Shown here: piece by piece, positions 59,991 to 64,000 of the stretch
Position numbering within the stretch: position 1 is the first letter of the stretch
Layout: each line of letters begins with the position of its first letter
Origin: Sequoia sempervirens
Lineage: Eukaryota > Streptophyta > Pinopsida > Cupressales > Cupressaceae
Reading direction: 5' to 3'
DNA: 64,000 nt
NCBI GenBank assembly: GCA_007258455.2
Contig: VDFB02321293.1
Location: 62,001-126,000, forward strand
Notes under the pieces: generated by a model
What the model saw: only the letters and a program-made list of their open reading frames with translations
Told to the model about the DNA's origin: nothing
Database searches by the model: none
Position numbers and translations under genes: made by a program

Positions 59991-60385
59991 TATACATATA
60001 CATAAATACATATATAGATAGATATGCACATATATATGTATGTGTATATATATTGTATATATATATTTTATATTGCTATCATGAATATATACATATTAGT
60101 CTCTAATATATTCATATTGTATTTCATTAGTATATAAGACAAAAAAACTTCAAAATTTACATCTCATGTGTTCTCACAATGAAGAACACAACAGTCTACC
60201 CAACCGGCCATAAAGATGAAGAGTGATTGAATCACCACACAACTATATGTAACATTATGTGTTTATCCCTAGTCAACCCCAATCTTTGAGGGATCGAAGA
60301 AACTATAGTTTTCCACAACACTCCATAATACTCCTTAAAGGATACACAATGGTTTAAGAATGATTCTATTGAGATGAAGTACATC

Positions 60386-62551
60386 AAATCCATGTGGGGT
60401 TTCCCTCATTTGGAGTAGTAAATTTTCCATAACAATAATATAAAATTTATTCAAGAGAAAACAATAACATAAACTTTATTGCAAAGGAAAATACAAGGGT
60501 AGGACATAATTGACATTTTTCTCTAAATTCAATTCAATAATTCTCCAACTTTTGTATAAATTACTTATCCAACATCCTCCTATGGACTAGTTGCAACTCT
60601 CTCAACAACCTTAAGTCCAATAGGGTATTCAACACAAAGGGATTAAAAACAACCTCCATGACTCCAAACCCCTTCCATCCTCTCCCAAAATCCAACATAC
60701 AAACAAAATAAAAATAACAACTGCATGAATTCAAGGGGAGGAGCTCAAAAGAAATACAAGAAGAAAACTACCATAATAGACCCACATGTCACCCTCAAAC
60801 TATCTACACTCACGATTTTAAAGTAGATTAGTCCAAAGCTCAATTGCACCAACATAGATAGAATAAAGATAATACATAAAAGAGAATAAAGAGATGAGGA
60901 AGGAAATAATGCTAGATGACCAACATAATAATTCAAGAAAAGATAACAAAATAAACTAAAATTTATATGAGGGCCTACCTCAAACTCCTCTACTTAAAAA
61001 TATGTTTATACTCCTCAATCTCCTCTCACCTCACAAATAATAAAAACTCATGTAAAAATATTTTTTAGCCTATATAAAGAGGATCTCTTTCTTGACTACT
61101 AGAAAAGGGATTATGTATCCCTTCTCCTCCCTTACATGCAAGACCCCATTATATGGTTTATAAGATCTTAGGGATTAACTTATGACTAAAAAGGGTTCCC
61201 CAAGAAAAACCCATAAGACCCCACTCATTCCCCATACAAGACACTTTCCTAGTCCTACATATTCAATAGGGCCTTAGAGGTGAAATTTTAAATTACATTT
61301 TTATTTATTTTATTAACTTCCACATTGACATCTTAATACATGAATTATAAGGTGTACATATATAAATAAGCCCCTAAGTCCCCCATTAACCATCTATTAA
61401 ACTAGCTGCTAATATATTTTTTAGAAAAGTGATAGAACAACTTCGAGAATAGAAAGAGACAGTGATGTGACAATGTGTGGTTTACGAGATCCCCTTATTC
61501 TATCTTCCAAAACATTTATGGCCACTTTTTGGCCCCCATCTTTGAGCACATACCCATTTAGAAACTAGATTTCAAATGCTATAATTCTTGTTCTTAATGT
61601 ATCTTTGAATTTTGAATGTAGACATCTCAAATTATTTGCCAAAATTTAAGTTTCACTATTTTTAAGAAAAAAATAACCATACAAGATCCCTTTTTGACCC
61701 CCATCTTTATGCACTCACCCCCTAAGAAAACTAACTTGGTAATGATAAAAAAAAATATCAAAGACAACAAGTAAGCATTCAATATGTTTAGGATGATGTT
61801 AACAAATGATGTAGTGTTGAAGCCCTACTTATACCTCTCTATGGATGCATCATTAATGCTCTTTTGAATTTAGATAAATAATAACGAGTTAGGGATGTCC
61901 TTAAATACACCACCCTAACTTGTAATTTGAAATGATTTTTTCCTTAGCTCCTAATGATTAATGGAAAAGGGGGGACATGGGCCTAATTTAGTGTAAAATT
62001 TAAGTTTAGGATTCAAATTCATGTGTGTGAGACTACTTTAGGTCATTTCAATACCTACAAATTTGAAACAAGGTGATGAATAGTGGAGATTATGAATAAG
62101 GTCAAGTCCCTTGAGATTTGTAGACAAAGAATGAAGCTAGAATAAAATTATTTACCAACTTATACATTAATCAATGCATAAAAAGAACCTTATCAAAGGA
62201 GGCCCAAAATATAAGGGAATAGAGGATGAATATACCATTTTAACCATTACAAAGAAACTAATTTAATATAAAGGATGCTAATATTCATTAACCTCGTCAT
62301 ATTTTAAAACATCCTAACAAATTAAAATATCAATTTAGAAAAACAAAACAAACAAACAAAAAATTATATATTCAACACACAATTGCAAAATAAACATTTT
62401 AATAATCTCTTAAAGAATTTTGATAATTACAATGAATGAAACATATATCATTTTTGAGTCATCCTCTTAGGTACCTCCAAAATGGTAGGAATATGAGGTA
62501 ATCCCCATAAACTATAAGCTACCTATAGACTAGGTCGCCAAACATCATGAG
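60386..62551. other. Unassigned AT-rich intergenic DNA
   Basis: No gene or domain in any frame. It holds a short imperfect repeat (CCCCCATCTTTGAGCACATACCC at ~61540 and CCCCCATCTTTATGCACTCACC at ~61690), and the 60400-60560 part resembles LTR-like AT sequence without definable ends. It includes the 3' flank of the bromodomain gene. Confidence 0.5.
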
Positions 62552-62742
62552 TTATAAAAGGATCTTTCCTTTTCTTTTCTTTTTTCTTTCTTGCAATAAT
62601 TCATCATAGTCATAATCATCATCATAGTCGTTGCTACCCTCTACAATGTAGTTTTCATCTTCATTGAAAAATGATAATGATGATAACTCATTTGACTCAT
62701 CCTCATCCTCATCCTCTTCACCTTCATAGTGATCTTCGCTTT
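62552..62742 (-). CDS. Bromodomain protein, last exon (acidic/basic tail)
   Basis: 191 nt preceded by an acceptor TCTGAATTCAG. Joined to the exon ending at 63207 (phase 1) the codon G+AA restores Glu, and the frame stays open for 62 codons to TAA at 62554-62552. The peptide begins SEDHYEGEEDEDEDESNELS, has a second acidic Asp/Tyr run (NDYDDDYDYDEL), and ends in a basic KKKRKGK, a possible nuclear localisation signal. It has no Met and was found by following the splice phase. Acidic tails are common in chromatin proteins. The model is inferred without transcript support. Confidence 0.65.
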
Positions 62743-63206
62743 CTGAATTCAGACCAGTGAAGCATTAGAGTTATATATTTTATAAATCTATTCAAAATCA
62801 ATTATATATACACTAGTCATAATCATTATGGCTTAAACAAACTTCAAAGAACAAATTCAAACCATACGGTGGTTAAAGAAAGACAAAGCAAATTTTCAAT
62901 TGTAGACAAATCCCCAAGTGACTGATGTTTTATAAATTTCAATCCAACCACTTGCAGGACAGAATCCAAGTTAACTAATGTTAATTTCTTCTGAAAGCCT
63001 AAGATAAAAACGCCAACAACTCCAAATGTTGAGGAAAAATTCGTTAGAAAAAAACCCATTGAAAGGAAAGTTTTTTGCTTTTCAATCCCTGTCACTTGAC
63101 TTTTTGAAAGGATTGGAATGCTCAGAATATCCTTATAACAGGTAATTCAAGACAAAGAAGAATTCATTAAAAATGATGCAAGAAGTACTTAACAAAAACA
63201 GAATAC
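62743..63206 (-). other. Predicted intron of the bromodomain gene
   Basis: 464 bp; donor CAAG|GTATTC at 63207/63206 and acceptor TTCAG| at 62743. Phase 1 on both sides. An open stretch inside it (62844-63095) is judged non-coding. Confidence 0.6.
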
Positions 63207-64000
63207 CTTGAAAATTTGTTTCTGAACTATCCCAATGGTTAGTGATAAGGCCACCCACATTTACAGGAGGAAATGCCTTTACTGGGAATGAAGGATCATG
63301 TCCACAATTCTCCCACTTTGAATGTTTCACTTGCTCTGCTTTTTTCTCTTTACCAGACAACTTTCCATTAGAACTATGGTGGCAGGGAATTCTCATCTTA
63401 ACAAGCAGCCTGCTATTTTGTTTAGAATCTTCCTTCATGCCTTTATCTACTCCTGTAAGAAAGGTCTTCACTTGGGCATTAGAAGGGTCATGCTTTAATG
63501 CATTCTCAACTGTCAAATCCACATCATCTGCAAAATCTCTGGTCAGTGAATCTTTATGATATTGTAGCTCTGAACTCTCAGTGCCCAGATCCATAATACA
63601 ATCAGAATATGGCCAACAGTTGGGATCATAAAAATGTTCATAGTCCTCATTCTTCTTAACCAGTCCTTGCTCTTGTGATTGCTCTGAAGTATGCAATTTA
63701 TGTTTATCCTCAGCTTTCTGATTCATCTTTGAATTGGGTCTTTCACATACAAATTTCAAGGCTTTTGGCTTCACATTGCTGAAAGCCTTATGCCCAGAAA
63801 GTGTGATCTGATTTATTCTCTTAGCAATTTCTATTCCAATGGGTTTCCATTGAGAATAGAAATGCTGAAGAAGGTTCTTTGCCATCTCATGATAAACACT
63901 GCTTGGAGGATTGTATCTCATTGCATTATCAAAAGTTAAATCTACATCATGTACAAATTCCATGGGAAATGAGTAAAGATTATTTTGTAGCTTTGATCTT
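63207..64000 (-). CDS. Bromodomain protein (GTE/BET-like), internal exon, 5' end outside window
   Basis: The frame is open through the right edge, upstream of the Met at 63963, so that Met is not the start. Upstream codons (KLQNNLYSF) continue the bromodomain. Visible are the BC loop and helices: EFVHDVDLTFDNAMRYNPPS with the acetyl-lysine-binding Asn (YNP), then HEMAKNLLQHFYSQWKPI. Bromodomains read acetylated histones in the nucleus. About 90 residues later a second partial unit appears (CIMDLGTESSELQYHKDSL, then DFADDVDLTVENALKHDPS). Here the Asn position is Asp and the C-terminal helix is missing, so it probably does not bind acetyl-lysine. A Lys-rich linker follows, ending in FPPVNVGG. 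The exon ends at CAAG|GTATTC. Extra-terminal (NET) domain not found. The family is clear; the subgroup is a guess. Confidence 0.85.

Larger units (their letters stand above)
59131..60385 (+). repeat. Long tandem unit, start of copy 4
   Basis: After the unit end near 59130 the beginning of the unit appears again. 59230-59470 matches copy 1 at ~590-840 (Lys/Ile-rich AT sequence ending in the CACTCACAATGACACTTT block), and 60085-60385 matches ~1040-1330. Between them a microsatellite and a SINE replace the short AT stretch present in the other copies. Similarity stops near 60385, so this copy is truncated by about 1.35 kb into the unit. Divergence is clearly higher than between copies 1 and 2. 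Confidence 0.7.

Noticed and set aside
59633..60075. Regularly spaced repeats that might suggest a CRISPR-like array
   Set aside because: It is a simple-sequence microsatellite split by a SINE, in a plant nuclear context, without distinct spacers.
62844..62998. Open stretch in the bromodomain intron with an acceptor (TTAG|GC) in the right phase, vaguely like a NET domain
   Set aside because: No donor gives the phase needed for the last exon, the resemblance is weak, and skipping it joins the two exons cleanly in frame.

Overview
This 64-kb window is AT-rich nuclear DNA from a large, repeat-laden plant genome. Evidence for a plant: a plant-type bromodomain gene with a GT-AG intron, Ty1/copia elements, plant-style L1 LINEs, and primer-binding sites matching initiator Met-tRNA (TGGTATCAGAG). 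A gymnosperm is my guess from the style of the repeats, but the sequence alone does not prove it. No prokaryotic features are present.

Layout. Positions 1 to about 60.4 kb are a head-to-tail array of one long, mostly non-coding unit: copy 1 (1-17773), copy 2 (17774-33026), copy 3 (33027-~59130) and the start of copy 4 (~59131-60385). Removing copy-specific insertions, deletions and a local duplication reduces copies 1 and 2 to about 11.8 kb each; copy 3 has lost more. The unit carries decayed reverse-transcriptase remnants of a non-LTR element on the minus strand. In copies 1-3 it also carries a possible TATA/first-exon relic near its end (17.3, 32.6 and 58.7 kb). Copies 1 and 2 share an LTR retrotransposon, intact end to end only in copy 1 (4261-9647).

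After the unit was duplicated each copy collected its own insertions, and the sister copies preserve several empty sites. Copy 2 received a 1.94-kb GC-rich retroposon with an 18-bp target duplication (18618-20554) and a 1.58-kb solo LTR (29260-30840). Copy 3 received a TA-flanked MITE (33381-33775), an old Copia element (36828-52236), a second TA-flanked MITE (52258-52681) and a gag-protease-only Copia (53677-57772). The 15.4-kb Copia is a nest: its gag gene is split by a TIR element (41176-42238), a nearly full-length L1 LINE (42448-48327) and a non-autonomous LTR element (48399-50746), each with target duplications. Copy 4 holds a microsatellite with a tRNA-like SINE in it (~59752-59990).

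The only convincing host gene is at the right edge on the minus strand (62552-64000, 5' end outside the window). It is a bromodomain protein with one good bromodomain, a second degenerate bromodomain-like segment and an acidic/basic C-terminal tail on a separate exon. I found no novel enzymatic or defence system. The most unusual content is the tandem array with its readable insertion history, the 566-codon open frame in the copy-2 retroposon, and the repeated first-exon relic.
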